Of a stretch of 34,387 nt of DNA, positions 1-8,102 are shown piece after piece. Position numbers and translations under genes: made by a program. A model generated the notes under the pieces. It was not told where the DNA came from. It was given only the letters and a program-made list of their open reading frames with translations, and made no database searches. Where the stretch lies: NCBI GenBank assembly GCA_016188575.1, contig JACPHN010000100.1, forward strand, positions 1 to 34,387, given 5' to 3'. How positions within the stretch are numbered: position 1 is the stretch's first letter; each line of letters begins with the position of its first letter. Origin of the DNA: Candidatus Schekmanbacteria bacterium (GTDB lineage: Bacteria; CSSED10-310; JACPHN01).

Positions 1-22
1 ACCGATATCCCCGGCCGTCGGT

Positions 23-487
23 TCACGGATCAAGCCACCACAGGCCTACTTGCTCCCGGCCATACCCACCCAACTGCCACGCCCCGTCTGGCCTACTTTT
101 CGCCGGCACACCCCGGTCGTTTTTCGCCAGCGTTGAAGGGAAGACGCGCAGCTCTCCTCGGAAGTTCGTGTCCGTGAAGGCGTAGAGATACACGTCGGTG
201 TCCATGGCACGGATCCTGATGCTGGAGACCTGGTCGTTCATGTTCGATCCGAGATTGCCATCGAGCTCGTTGGCGAGCCGTCGCACCGACGTGCTGCGCC
301 AGGTGTCAATGCCGTCACTGTCGGGTGCGGCGAGGCTCATCAGCTTGAGCTCTCCCCGCTGGTCGGCATGCATGAACGCCTTGCAGTAGTCGCCGGCGGC
401 GGCAGGCGGTGCCGGGGCTGTGACCATGAGCGCTGCGGCAACGAAGGCACTGGCGGTAACGGGGCGGGAAAAGGTAGCGCGTTTCAT
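23..487 (-). CDS. Exported betagamma-crystallin-like protein
   Basis: This 154-aa protein has an n-region (KR), a hydrophobic core and an Ala-rich cleavage zone ending near residue 31, so it is probably exported by Sec. The mature part resembles one betagamma-crystallin domain. A first strand/turn segment (residues 34-51, containing ADQRGE) is followed by the calcium-clamp signature N/D-N/D-x-x-S/T-S as NDQVSS (84-89) and a second Greek-key segment with FTDTNFRGEL (104-113). Only one perfect clamp is visible; the C-terminal region lacks a second. By analogy with the family it would be a calcium-stabilised extracellular or periplasmic protein, but its role is unknown. The start is supported by AGGAGA at 493-498 on the minus strand. 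It diverges from the next gene. The family call is from motif pattern only. Confidence 0.75.
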   Translation of the reverse strand: MKRATFSRPVTASAFVAAALMVTAPAPPAAAGDYCKAFMHADQRGELKLMSLAAPDSDGIDTWRSTSVRRLANELDGNLGSNMNDQVSSIRIRAMDTDVYLYAFTDTNFRGELRVFPSTLAKNDRGVPAKSRPDGAWQLGGYGREQVGLWWLDP

Positions 488-732
488 TTCTGTCTCCTAC
501 TGTGGTAGATGGATTTCCCGGCGCCGTGGCCCGATTGGCCAGGCGCGCCGTGTTTCTGACCACCTAATGAGCAAGGACCGTGCCACAACTCGGTCGGCAG
601 ATCGACGCGGTCATGGCGATGTCCGCGGCGACGCCAAGGGGGCGGACGCCATGCTCGAACAGGCAAGCGAACGAAAAAGACGTCTGCCGTCGTCTTTAAG
701 GTGCAATAGACCCTCCCTGCGAAGGAACGCCA
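488..732. other. Divergent intergenic region with inverted repeat
   Basis: This spacer separates two divergent exported-protein genes and should hold both promoters, but no convincing -35/-10 pair was found. A 7-bp inverted repeat, AAAGACG (676-682) and CGTCTTT (691-697), lies about 35 bp before the plus-strand start. It could be an operator or a small hairpin. Confidence 0.3.
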
Positions 733-1179
733 ATGATCCCGTTCATCGTCTCCGCTATCTTGCTCGGCTTGTTTCTTGGACCCGCACCCACGGCGGCCGC
801 CGAACCGCCAGACATGCCGGTCTACGTAGACCTGGCCAAGAACGCCATGGATCGCGAAAAGCAGCCGTGGACCGGCAAACTGCTCGCGGAGGTCCTACCA
901 GTCGCCGCGGTGTCCCGGATCCTGTTGCTCAAGGCCGTCACCTCCGCCACCGCCGACCTCGACGTCGCGAACATCCACCGCCTGCTGAGCCGGAATGCCC
1001 GCTTCGAAAATCCCGCGTTCGCGCCGCCGGCGGACAGCCCGGACTTCTCGACCACCGTCTGCATCTGGGAAGCGGTAGTGGAGCTGAATGACGGCCGCCC
1101 GTTCCTGCTGCGGGTAGGTGGCGGCTGGGCGCTGCTCGTTTCGTCCGCAGGGCACGGCTACTTCCGCTCACAAGAGTGA
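733..1179 (+). CDS. Hypothetical exported protein
   Basis: This 148-aa protein starts with a typical Sec signal peptide (hydrophobic residues 2-17, cleavage expected after the AAA near residue 23). The mature portion has a helical middle (AAVSRILLLKAVTSA, residues 56-70) and a C-terminal beta-rich part with a single Cys, ending ELNDGRPFLLRVGGGWALLV and a short tail. A GAAGGAA-type ribosome binding site at 720-726 supports the ATG. I do not recognise a family. It is divergent from the crystallin-like gene and followed by a 158-bp gap before the 735-aa gene, so it is probably monocistronic. It is real on the basis of start context, signal peptide and codon pattern. Confidence 0.7.
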   Translation: MIPFIVSAILLGLFLGPAPTAAAEPPDMPVYVDLAKNAMDREKQPWTGKLLAEVLPVAAVSRILLLKAVTSATADLDVANIHRLLSRNARFENPAFAPPADSPDFSTTVCIWEAVVELNDGRPFLLRVGGGWALLVSSAGHGYFRSQE

Positions 1180-1337
1180 GGTCGCGGCCCAGCGGTTGCC
1201 CTCCGCGCGCAGCCAGCGTAGTATTTGCTCGCATAGCCCCCCGTCACCTCGGTCCACCCGAGCGCGGCGCCGGCGTCGGGAATCGGGGTTAGACTCTCCA
1301 CGCCGCGCACCTCCCCTCGGAAAGGAGGCACACTGCC

Positions 1338-3545
1338 ATGATTGTCAGGCGAACAGATGATGCGGCGACATTTCGACCCGATCCCGCGACGGTGACAACC
1401 GGCCGGGGAGAACGACCGAAATCCGCGGCGGACGCGAGCGCGGCTCCGCGAGCCGACCGACCTCACAGCGCTGACAGCTTCGAGTCCGGAGCGCCGTGCG
1501 ATCGCCTCGGGCTGCGCCACAGCGTAGTCGGCGACGGTGCTGCTCCGGCGAGCGCGGACGCCACCCCCGACCCAGGACCCGTCCCCGCCCTTTCGCCGGC
1601 AGCGCTGCTGTCACCCCTCGCGTTCGGTAGCGCTGACGCGCTCGCCGCTCACAGCGCCCTCATGGGGGCCGACATGGCGACCTTCGCGGGCTTTGTCGGG
1701 CGCATCGGTCGGCTGAATGGCGGCGAGATCCTGAGCGAGTTCGTGGAGCGAATCGGCGGCGATAGCGGGCGCCTGGCGGCTTTTGCGCGGCGGTTTGCGG
1801 CGGAGGTCCCCGCCGGCGACCGTGGCCGGATTCTGTCGCGCCTGTCCCTGCAGGCGCGCGAGCAGCTCGGCGCGCACTTGCCCGCCGGGAGCCAAGGCCC
1901 ACCCACGGCGGCGATGGAAGCTCCGGCCGCCGCGGCCGCCGCGGCCGCGGCGCCACTCGATGCCGCCGGCGCCGCCGACGCTGCGCGTCAGTCCGTCAGC
2001 CTCGAGGATGTCCGCGCGCGCGAGGCGCAGGTCGGCCGGTCGCTGTCCGTCGGCGAGCTCGCTCGGACGTACCCGAACGCGCGCCTACAGGGACGCGGCG
2101 AGACGCTCGCCGAGATCGCTCGAACCCCGCTCAACAAGCAGGGGCCGGACGGCGCCGAGCTCACGCTGGCGGCCGCGACGATCGACCGCAACGGCGATCT
2201 GGACGTCTCGCACCTCTTCCGAGAGGAGCTCCGCGCGCACAACCAAAATCTGCTCATCGAGAAAGGCGACGAGCTCCCCGTGCCGCTCGAGCACTCGATC
2301 CGAAACGCCGACTTCGTCATCCGCGACGCGGAGCAGCGGGAGCGGCTCCAGCAGGCCGGTTTCCGCGCCCGGGACGGCGCCGTCCGCATCGACATGAGCG
2401 ACATGGCGCAGGTCGACAAGGCGCTGCGGGCCACCGGCGTGGACCCCAAAGACGCCGCGCAGGTGGCGGCCGACCTCCGCAGCCAGGGAGTTGCGACACC
2501 CATGAGCGGCGACGATCAGCTCCGGCGCGCGCTTCTCGGGCGCCTGGACAGCCCCCGCAACGAAATTGACATCGATGACCGGCTCGTCGACCACGTCGGG
2601 GATCACAATGCCGGCATCACGCCGACGGTCTACGCTTCCGCGAAAGTCAGCCCGGAGCATCTCGACGAGGTCATCCTGGCCTACAAGCGCTACAACAATC
2701 AGAGCTATGCCGGGCAGGGATCGTGGGTAACCCAACTGCTCGGGAAGGACGAAGCGAGCCAGCACGAATTCGATTCGGAGGCCACCTTCGTGAAGATCGG
2801 GATGCGAGATCACGAAGTGGAGTCCGTGCTGGCGGCGCGCCACTATTTCGGCGAGCTATATGAGCAGGACGATCTCGCGGCGCTGCGCGACCGCACGGGG
2901 CGCGACGATTTGACCACGTCGGTTTCCTACAAGGCCCACGGGAGCCGGCTCGCGGAAAACGAGGAAGTAGATGCATGGGCGGGCCACGGTGCCGATGGCG
3001 TGAAATGGTACGATCCTCGCGACCACATCCTGAAGGACAAGTTCCGCGGTTATGGCGATGTCGCACGCGGTGACGCGGTGCTCATCCCAAGCGAGGACGT
3101 CAACCTCGTGATGGAGTGCGACGACCGCCAGACGCTGAACCTGCAGACACAATTCGGCGAGACGCGCCAGGGGATTCTCGGCACCGGGCTCATGGACATC
3201 TACAACGATGGCGGGCCAGCCGATCGGTTCGGGGGCACGGGGTGGTATTACGAGCAAGAACGGCTGTGCAAGGAGGGAAATGGCGTCGATCAGGCCCTTG
3301 CTGAGGTCGCCGGCACGCTCGACGACGCCATCCGTGCGGCGGAAGGACTGGTCGACGTCAACGGCGACGGCCGCCTGGGCTGGGGCGACGCCCGCGCGGT
3401 TGCCAAGGGAGCTACGGAGGCGGTGGAACGGGTCGCCGTGGAGGTTGCCGAAGGCGTGGAGGCGGCGGCGGTGGCGACGGTCGGCGCGGTCGGCGATGCC
3501 GCAGCCACGGTCGCCGAATTCGTCAAGAAGCTCAGGTTCTGGTAG
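1338..3545 (+). CDS. Unknown 735-aa protein with EF-hand-like loops
   Basis: This is a large protein with no signal peptide; its polar N-terminus is rich in Arg, Asp and Ala. A poly-Ala tract lies around residues 195-215. Two Asx-rich calcium-loop-like motifs are visible. DRNGDLDVS (283-291) is incomplete at position 12. DVNGDGRLGWGD (673-684) has acidic or Asn residues at loop positions 1, 3, 5 and 12, as in EF-hand or dockerin loops. A LysM-like pattern is suggested by GETLAEIA (near 255) and GDELPVP (near 312), but the spacing is too long for a standard LysM. The C-terminal 50 residues are a Val/Ala-rich, probably amphipathic helix. A strong ribosome site AAAGGAGG (1321-1328) fixes the start. 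The next gene, a small TPR protein, begins 18 bp downstream. No family was recognised. The Ala-rich, signal-less protein plus small TPR partner recalls secreted substrate/chaperone pairs, but this is speculative. Confidence 0.75.
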   Translation: MIVRRTDDAATFRPDPATVTTGRGERPKSAADASAAPRADRPHSADSFESGAPCDRLGLRHSVVGDGAAPASADATPDPGPVPALSPAALLSPLAFGSADALAAHSALMGADMATFAGFVGRIGRLNGGEILSEFVERIGGDSGRLAAFARRFAAEVPAGDRGRILSRLSLQAREQLGAHLPAGSQGPPTAAMEAPAAAAAAAAAPLDAAGAADAARQSVSLEDVRAREAQVGRSLSVGELARTYPNARLQGRGETLAEIARTPLNKQGPDGAELTLAAATIDRNGDLDVSHLFREELRAHNQNLLIEKGDELPVPLEHSIRNADFVIRDAEQRERLQQAGFRARDGAVRIDMSDMAQVDKALRATGVDPKDAAQVAADLRSQGVATPMSGDDQLRRALLGRLDSPRNEIDIDDRLVDHVGDHNAGITPTVYASAKVSPEHLDEVILAYKRYNNQSYAGQGSWVTQLLGKDEASQHEFDSEATFVKIGMRDHEVESVLAARHYFGELYEQDDLAALRDRTGRDDLTTSVSYKAHGSRLAENEEVDAWAGHGADGVKWYDPRDHILKDKFRGYGDVARGDAVLIPSEDVNLVMECDDRQTLNLQTQFGETRQGILGTGLMDIYNDGGPADRFGGTGWYYEQERLCKEGNGVDQALAEVAGTLDDAIRAAEGLVDVNGDGRLGWGDARAVAKGATEAVERVAVEVAEGVEAAAVATVGAVGDAAATVAEFVKKLRFW

Positions 3546-3563
3546 CCAGGCGGAGGTGACACG

Positions 3564-3866
3564 ATGACGGCAATAACTCGATCCTCGCACGGCGACCCGG
3601 CGTTTCGGCTCAATGAGCTGCTCCGGCAGGCGCGGCTCTGCCTGCGCCGCGGAGACCTCAATCGCGCGGCCGTCTACTTCGATCGCGCGCACGATGTCAA
3701 CCCCGCCACTCCGTGCGGCGCGATCGGCATGGCGCTGGTGGCGACGCTGCTGAACCGCTTTGCCGATGCCGCCGCAATCCTCGATCGCGTCGACGCGAAG
3801 TTTCCGGAAATCCCCGAATCCGGCGCTTGCCGTCGGTTTCTTACGCGGCGTATGCAAACCGTATAG
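3564..3866 (+). CDS. Small TPR-like protein
   Basis: This 100-aa cytoplasmic protein is built of paired amphipathic helices. RLNELLRQARLCLRRGDLNRA followed by AVYFDRAHDVNP is a canonical TPR-type helix pair (residues 15-48), and a second, weaker pair covers residues 50-82. It lies 18 bp after the 735-aa gene with its own strong site GGAGGTGA (3552-3559), so the two are almost certainly co-transcribed. A TPR protein of this size could bind or chaperone the upstream product. It is too short and generic to place in a named chaperone family. No signal peptide or membrane segment is visible. Confidence 0.7.
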   Translation: MTAITRSSHGDPAFRLNELLRQARLCLRRGDLNRAAVYFDRAHDVNPATPCGAIGMALVATLLNRFADAAAILDRVDAKFPEIPESGACRRFLTRRMQTV

Positions 3867-3957
3867 GAGCGTAGCGGAACCTTTCATGAATCCACTTGTT
3901 TGAATTGACTTGTGCAACCCTGAATTGGTTGCTGTTGGTTTGCGCTGCATGATCGTT

Positions 3958-3993
3958 TCCTCCCCATCGCGATTGCGGGGATCGCGGGGAGGA
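3958..3993 (+). terminator. GC-rich hairpin after the TPR gene
   Basis: The arms TCCTCCCC (3958-3965) and GGGGAGGA (3986-3993) are perfectly complementary, and the inner bases CGCGAT/ATCGCG can extend the stem. It lies about 90 bp after the TPR stop codon and is followed only by CGTATTT, so it is a weak terminator candidate or a leader structure of the next gene. The rest of 3867-4160 shows nothing else convincing. Confidence 0.35.
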
Positions 3994-4160
3994 CGTATTT
4001 GGCGCAAGCCACATTCACAGTAAAGAGCAGGAAGCTGCGAGCGAGCGCAGGCTTGCGCCCGGAACAACGCAGCGTTCCCGATCGTGAGAGCAAGTCGATC
4101 TATCAACAGAGCAGCGGATACCTATTCGTGTGCTCATCAAACAAGGAGGATCCTTTGCAC

Positions 4161-4865
4161 ATGCTCACGAAATCGCTACGGGGTGCGGCAGCGGTCGCAC
4201 TGATGATGATTCCTCTTTGCCTGGGTCCGCGCGCCGCGGCCGGCGGGCAAGACCAGGATCAGGTCGCACCGGCAGCGCCCGCACCGGTGGCGCCCGCCGC
4301 GCCGTCCGCGGACGAGAATGCTGCCGCGGCGAGCGATGCGAAGGGCGAACCGTCCCGCGACGGCTCGCCGACCCTGACCGGCCTGAAAGAGAGGGTATCC
4401 ACCGAGCTGCTGCGGACCTCAATACGGTTAGCGCTGCTACGGCAGCTCGGTACCGATGCTATCGGCCTGAGAATCGAGGTCGATGGCGAAGAGGCCATGC
4501 TTTTCGGTGAGGTCGACACGCGCGCGAAGCAAGAGCTCGCGGCGGAGGTCGCAGCCGCGGTGGAGGGCGTCGACAAGGTCAGAAACCACCTGGTCGTCGT
4601 TGCCGCGGAGCCGGCTGGGGAAAGCTGGGCCGCCAACCGCTTCCATGAGGCGCGAGAGGAAGTCGCCGACGCCGTGCTCGAGGCCAAGATCAAGCTGGGC
4701 CTGATGCGAGACCTCGGTGCCAACGCCTTTCGCGTCGAGGTGGAGGCGACCGACGGGGTCGTCAGCCTGCGTGGCCGGTTGCCCGGTGCGGAACATCGCC
4801 GGATCTCGGTCGAGGTCGCCTCGGGAACCAGCGGCGTTCGCCGCGTCTACGACCTCCTTTCGTAA
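4161..4865 (+). CDS. Exported double-BON-domain protein
   Basis: This 234-aa protein has a signal peptide (hydrophobic AAAVALMMIPLCLG, cleavage near residue 27), then a Pro/Ala-rich linker (about residues 30-68). Two BON-type repeats follow. The first (about 72-148) has helix RTSIRLALLRQLG, then IEVDGEEAMLFGEV and a terminal VDKVRNHLVVV. The second (about 165-234) has helix EAKIKLGLMRDLG, then VEATDGVVSLRGRL and VRRVYDLL. BON domains occur in periplasmic osmotic-shock (OsmY-type) and secretin-associated proteins and are thought to contact phospholipid or envelope structures. The site AAGGAGG (4143-4149) serves either this ATG or an in-frame TTG at 4155. The small barrel gene follows after 102 bp. 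Confidence 0.85.
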   Translation: MLTKSLRGAAAVALMMIPLCLGPRAAAGGQDQDQVAPAAPAPVAPAAPSADENAAAASDAKGEPSRDGSPTLTGLKERVSTELLRTSIRLALLRQLGTDAIGLRIEVDGEEAMLFGEVDTRAKQELAAEVAAAVEGVDKVRNHLVVVAAEPAGESWAANRFHEAREEVADAVLEAKIKLGLMRDLGANAFRVEVEATDGVVSLRGRLPGAEHRRISVEVASGTSGVRRVYDLLS

Positions 4866-4891
4866 CCGCGATCGATCGGCTCTTGGCAGCT

Positions 4892-4911
4892 CCGCGCCGC
4901 CTTCGGCGCGG
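4892..4911. terminator. Perfect 8-bp GC hairpin between two exported genes
   Basis: CCGCGCCG and CGGCGCGG flank a 4-nt loop (CCTT). There is no T-run on either side, so it may be an intercistronic stabilising hairpin rather than an intrinsic terminator. Confidence 0.35.
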
Positions 4912-4967
4912 CGCGGCGGACAAGCAGTCGAGCGGCCCGGTGCGAACCTCACACAGAGGAGAGAAAC

Positions 4968-5456
4968 ATGCGGATGAGGATTGGACTCAACCTTTTCGCG
5001 ATCGCGGCGTTCATAACCGCGGTCATCGCGCTTCCCCCGATCACTGCGGCCGAGGTGCTGGTCGGTGTTCGGGGCGGCGTCTATGAGGACAAGGACGCCG
5101 AAGACAGTAATTTACTACTGGCTGGCGCCGAGCTCGTCGCCCCCTTGGGGGGAAAGTGGTGGGTGAATCCCAATGCCGAGCACCGTTTCGACGACACGGC
5201 CAACGTCAATACGTTCAGCCTGGATTTCCACCGCGACATCGACACGGCTTCATCGCTATTCCTGTGGTTGGGTGGTGGACCATCGCTGGTACACACCAAT
5301 CCAGATGGGCCGGCGGACGCGCACTCCGATGTCGGCGGCAACGCGCTGTTTGGCGTTGGCGTGAAGAGCAAGGACGTCGTGCCCTACATGCAGGCGAAGG
5401 CGCTGTTCTTGGATGAGGACAACGTGCTGAGCCTGGCCGCCGGGATTCGGTTCTAG
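4968..5456 (+). CDS. Small outer-membrane beta-barrel protein
   Basis: This 162-aa protein has a signal peptide ending near residue 28 (ITAAEV). The mature chain alternates hydrophobic and polar residues in short strands, for example VLVGVRGGVYED, LLLAGAELVAPLG, KWWVNPNAEHRF and SLFLWLGGGPSL, and ends LSLAAGIRF. A C-terminal aromatic residue is the usual BAM-recognition feature of outer-membrane barrels. The size fits an eight-stranded barrel. The substrate is unknown. The start has AGAGGAGAG (4955-4963) just upstream, and a second Met two codons later is an alternative. It may be co-transcribed with the BON-domain gene. Confidence 0.7.
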   Translation: MRMRIGLNLFAIAAFITAVIALPPITAAEVLVGVRGGVYEDKDAEDSNLLLAGAELVAPLGGKWWVNPNAEHRFDDTANVNTFSLDFHRDIDTASSLFLWLGGGPSLVHTNPDGPADAHSDVGGNALFGVGVKSKDVVPYMQAKALFLDEDNVLSLAAGIRF

Positions 5457-5792
5457 GCGGTGCGGCGCGCCCTGCGGTCGCGTAGGGCGCGAAAAAAACC
5501 GGCCCCTCGCCAGAAGGGGCCGGTACGCCAGGAGGCACGCGTGAAGACGTCCGCGGAGTCGGTGGGGGCGGTGGCCCGCAAGGAGCGCGTCGGACGTGCT
5601 GTTGAGCGCGGCCGTCGCCCCGACCGACGCTACCAGATGCAAGGATCACGCCAGCTCACTTGTCGCGCGCGATTGCACGGCGAGAGCGCCCGAGCCTGAC
5701 TGGCGGCTGGCGCGTAGCAGGGTGCTCATGCGGCGGGACGCCCGAGTTGGCGGACAAGGCCAGCCATCGTGGCGTCAGACGCCATGATCCCA
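5457..5792. other. Convergent intergenic region with two perfect hairpins
   Basis: This 336-bp gap lies between a plus-strand barrel gene and the 3' end of a minus-strand gene. It contains a hairpin at 5466-5491 (CGCGCCCT / AGGGCGCG), a run of seven A (5492-5498) and a second hairpin at 5499-5523. The rest (5524-5792) shows no credible gene; a GTG-initiated 52-codon frame at 5541 is noted separately as rejected. Confidence 0.6.
5492..5523 (-). terminator. Intrinsic terminator, minus strand
   Basis: Read on the minus strand this is CCGGCCCCT, a 7-nt loop, AGGGGCCGG, then seven T residues. That is a textbook rho-independent terminator. It is placed to end the transcript of the truncated regulator and lipoprotein-like gene, about 270 bp after their last stop codon. 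On the plus strand the adjacent hairpin 5466-5491 lacks a T-run. Confidence 0.75.
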
Positions 5793-7247
5793 TCACAACG
5801 TCGAAATCGCCGTGCTCGCCACCAGCGGCTGTTGCTGGTGGCGCAGCAGCGTCTCGCCCGTTTCGGTGCTATCCGGACCGAGTAACCAGAGTGTTTGCGT
5901 CAAATCCGCGGCTTCAGTCGCCGGATCCGCAAGGAACGCCGCGACGTCGATGAGCAGCCCTGCTTCGCCGTAGGACATGCCGTCACCCGTGTCCTTGGCG
6001 CGCGCCACGCAGTGCTGAGCGTTGCCGCTGCTATCGTCGACGTAGCAGAAGGACACTCCAGCAAAGCTCCCGTAGTTGCCGACTACGACCAGCCGCCCAT
6101 TGCTGCCCTCGATTGCCGACCACGAGCTCAGATCCCGCGGTACGGAATCCGGCTTGCCGTCAATCGGCACCCCACTGACGTGCGCGTTGCTGAAGCGCAT
6201 GCCGACCGCAGTGGGCGCCAGATCGATCGTGCCCGACACGAGGACGTCTTTCACCCCCGCGGGCAGGGCTCCGCCGATCTCGCTCGGATCGAAGGCGAGC
6301 GGGATGCGAACAGACCACGGGTAGTAGAGCGCCTCCGCTTCCACCGTGGTATCCAGAAGCGGCTGTCCCAGAAGCGTGAGCAAGATGTGCCGCTCCGACC
6401 GTTCGACGACCCGGATCGGGCCGTCGATGAGGCCGGTCAGGCTCACCGAGATCGCGGGCAGGCCCTCGTTGAAAGTGACCTGGACCCAGGTGCCGAACAC
6501 CGGATCTTTGACCTTGGCCTCCCCTTTGGCCTTCATCTTGTCCAGCAGATCGGGTGACGTCGTGTCGGTCGGGCCGGCGGCGAGAATTCGCAGGTAGTCG
6601 TACAGGCTGTCGCGGTAAGAATGGTTGAAACCGAGCTCGTAGCCGAGCCCGCGCACCTGAGGTGGGCTAGTGTTGAAACCGCTTGCGCCAACGTGCGCGA
6701 CGTAATCATCCGGGCTCAGCGCGCCGGTCGTCGTCCGAAACAGGTAGGCAAAGCGCTGCAGGCCGGGCTGCAGGGGATCGGTCACCTCGACCTCGGCGCG
6801 CGGGTACCGCCTGGCGTCGGCGTCGTTGAGCCAGGCCGTGGCTGGAGCCCGCTCACCGAGATCCTTTGCGGCCACGACCAGCTCGTCATTGTCGTCAATG
6901 CCGGTATCAGCATCGACCTCGCCGGGGTAGGTGCGGTACACCCATTGATCGCCGGCGCTCTTCTCGTCGATCTGAAACGGAATGGCCTGGAATGCGCCCT
7001 GGCGCCACGCGTAGGCGCGGAGCTCGCCGGGTTCCGCCGCCGCCCGCGGCGCACTGTCTCCTGGCATCGCGTCGCGGTAAGCGGTGAGCTGATCGCCGCG
7101 CACCGTCACCCAATCGGCGCTTCGCAGGGGAGCCAGCGGGGGGGTCGAACCGCCGCCACCACCGCCGCCACCGCATGAGCTGCCGAGCGCAGCCGAGCAA
7201 ATACCGATGGTCGCGCTCACCCACCAGGAAAGGGGCCGGATCGTCAT
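5793..7247 (-). CDS. Glycine-rich lipoprotein-like exported protein
   Basis: This 484-aa protein has an N-terminal hydrophobic segment ending in GSSC followed by eight Gly (Cys25, Gly26-33). It looks like a lipoprotein signal, although the residues before Cys depart from the usual L-A/S-G/A-C box. The mature part is soluble and beta-rich, with VPIDG/IDDNDELVV-type acidic turns and several short beta segments such as HILLTLLG and RLVVVGNYG. I do not recognise a domain. Its ATG overlaps the TGA of the upstream truncated sigma-54 regulator by four bases (7244-7247), implying translational coupling. It also has its own AGAGGA about 8 nt upstream. It is the last gene before the minus-strand terminator. 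It is likely a surface or periplasmic protein of unknown role. Confidence 0.75.
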   Translation of the reverse strand: MTIRPLSWWVSATIGICSAALGSSCGGGGGGGGSTPPLAPLRSADWVTVRGDQLTAYRDAMPGDSAPRAAAEPGELRAYAWRQGAFQAIPFQIDEKSAGDQWVYRTYPGEVDADTGIDDNDELVVAAKDLGERAPATAWLNDADARRYPRAEVEVTDPLQPGLQRFAYLFRTTTGALSPDDYVAHVGASGFNTSPPQVRGLGYELGFNHSYRDSLYDYLRILAAGPTDTTSPDLLDKMKAKGEAKVKDPVFGTWVQVTFNEGLPAISVSLTGLIDGPIRVVERSERHILLTLLGQPLLDTTVEAEALYYPWSVRIPLAFDPSEIGGALPAGVKDVLVSGTIDLAPTAVGMRFSNAHVSGVPIDGKPDSVPRDLSSWSAIEGSNGRLVVVGNYGSFAGVSFCYVDDSSGNAQHCVARAKDTGDGMSYGEAGLLIDVAAFLADPATEAADLTQTLWLLGPDSTETGETLLRHQQQPLVASTAISTL

Positions 7248-7888
7248 GGGGAGGTCCTCTCAGCGCCAGGAGTGCTTCGCATCGAGCTCATGTGCTCCGA
7301 CTGCATGATAGACATCCGCGAGCTACGCGTCAATCGCGTCCCGGGTCCATCTGAGGGCGTGGCGGGCGCCGCCACCCGCTTCGCCGCGCCCCGCCCCGGG
7401 GCGGCGGCACGCGCAAGCTCAGCCGCGCCATCGTGCGCTTGCAGCACCCCACGTTCCAGCGCATTGCGAAGCTCGCGGATATTGCCGGGCCACGCGTACG
7501 CGCCGAGCACCTCGCGGACACCATCCGCCAGACAAAGGTCGCCGCGGCCGAGCTCGCCGGCGAGTTGGCGCAACAGACTCGCGGCCAGGGGCCAGATGTC
7601 TTCGCGGCGTTCGCGAAGCGCGGGGAGCTCGATCGGAAAGGCACTGATCCGGTAGTAGAAGTCGGGGCGCAGTCTGCCCGTGCGCAGCAACTCCGACAGG
7701 TCGCCTTGGGTCGCGGCGATGAGGCGCACATCGATGTGGCGGTCCGCTACCTCCTCGCCGTCGCGGCAGCCCCGCGCGGCGGCGACCTCGTAGCCGCTGG
7801 CCATCAGAAGCTGCGAAAGCCGTCGCCGATACCCGTCGGCGCCGTCGATGAAGAGGATGCGCCCGCTGCACGTCAGTTGCGTGGTCAT
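7244..7888 (-). pseudogene. Internally deleted sigma-54 response regulator
   Basis: This 214-aa open frame is a collage of an NtrC-family regulator. Residues 9-40 match the first part of a receiver domain (RILFIDGADGYRRRLSQLL), but the acidic pocket is reduced to one Asp. After a junction near residues 42-50 the frame continues in the second half of the AAA+ domain: VRLIAATQGDL, FYYRISAFPIELPALRERREDI and WPGNIRELRNALE. Missing are the phospho-acceptor region, Walker A, the GAFTGA loop, Walker B and the C-terminal Fis-type HTH. Compared with the intact regulator at 10684-12060, about 230 residues are gone. The C-terminal ~55 residues are unrelated. It cannot be a working activator; it is either a decaying gene or a degenerate interaction partner. 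An in-frame TTG at 7939 is an alternative start. Its end is coupled to the lipoprotein gene. Confidence 0.75.
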
Positions 7889-7942
7889 GCCGCCATTACC
7901 GATAGGATCCTCAGGACACGGTAGACCGAGGGGCAGCAAATC

Positions 7943-8041
7943 TCAACGCGGAAACGGCCGCAAACACTTCGCCCTGAGAAGTCGTTCAGCGTCGGTCATC
8001 TCGGTTCTCAGAGAGCGGGCGCGAGCGCGTTGTTGCGCCAT
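7943..8041 (-). pseudogene. DUF559-like gene remnant
   Basis: The 32-codon frame reads MAQQRARARSLRTEMTDAER and then loses the family pattern within a few residues before a stop. The RA-x-x-LR-x-x-MT-x-AER-x-L pattern is the usual start of DUF559 (Vsr-like endonuclease fold) proteins, which normally continue for about 100 more residues with a conserved DFxC/E-x-DG core. None of that is present downstream. A purine-rich AGGGGGGAG lies just upstream of the ATG. I read it as the surviving 5' end of a broken gene. Confidence 0.5.
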
Positions 8042-8102
8042 TCCCAATCTCCCCCCTCTGTCCCCCCAAACGGGGCGGAGGTAAACGGGTACCTCGGCCA
8101 TT

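Noticed and set aside
2856-4106. 416-codon minus-strand open frame
   Set aside because: It runs antisense across the 735-aa gene, the TPR gene and an intergenic hairpin; no ribosome site or recognisable motif.
5541-5699. GTG-initiated 52-codon frame preceded by AGGAGG
   Set aside because: The ribosome site is attractive, but the product is Arg-rich with no structure or motif and lies just after a hairpin in a convergent gap; left unannotated.
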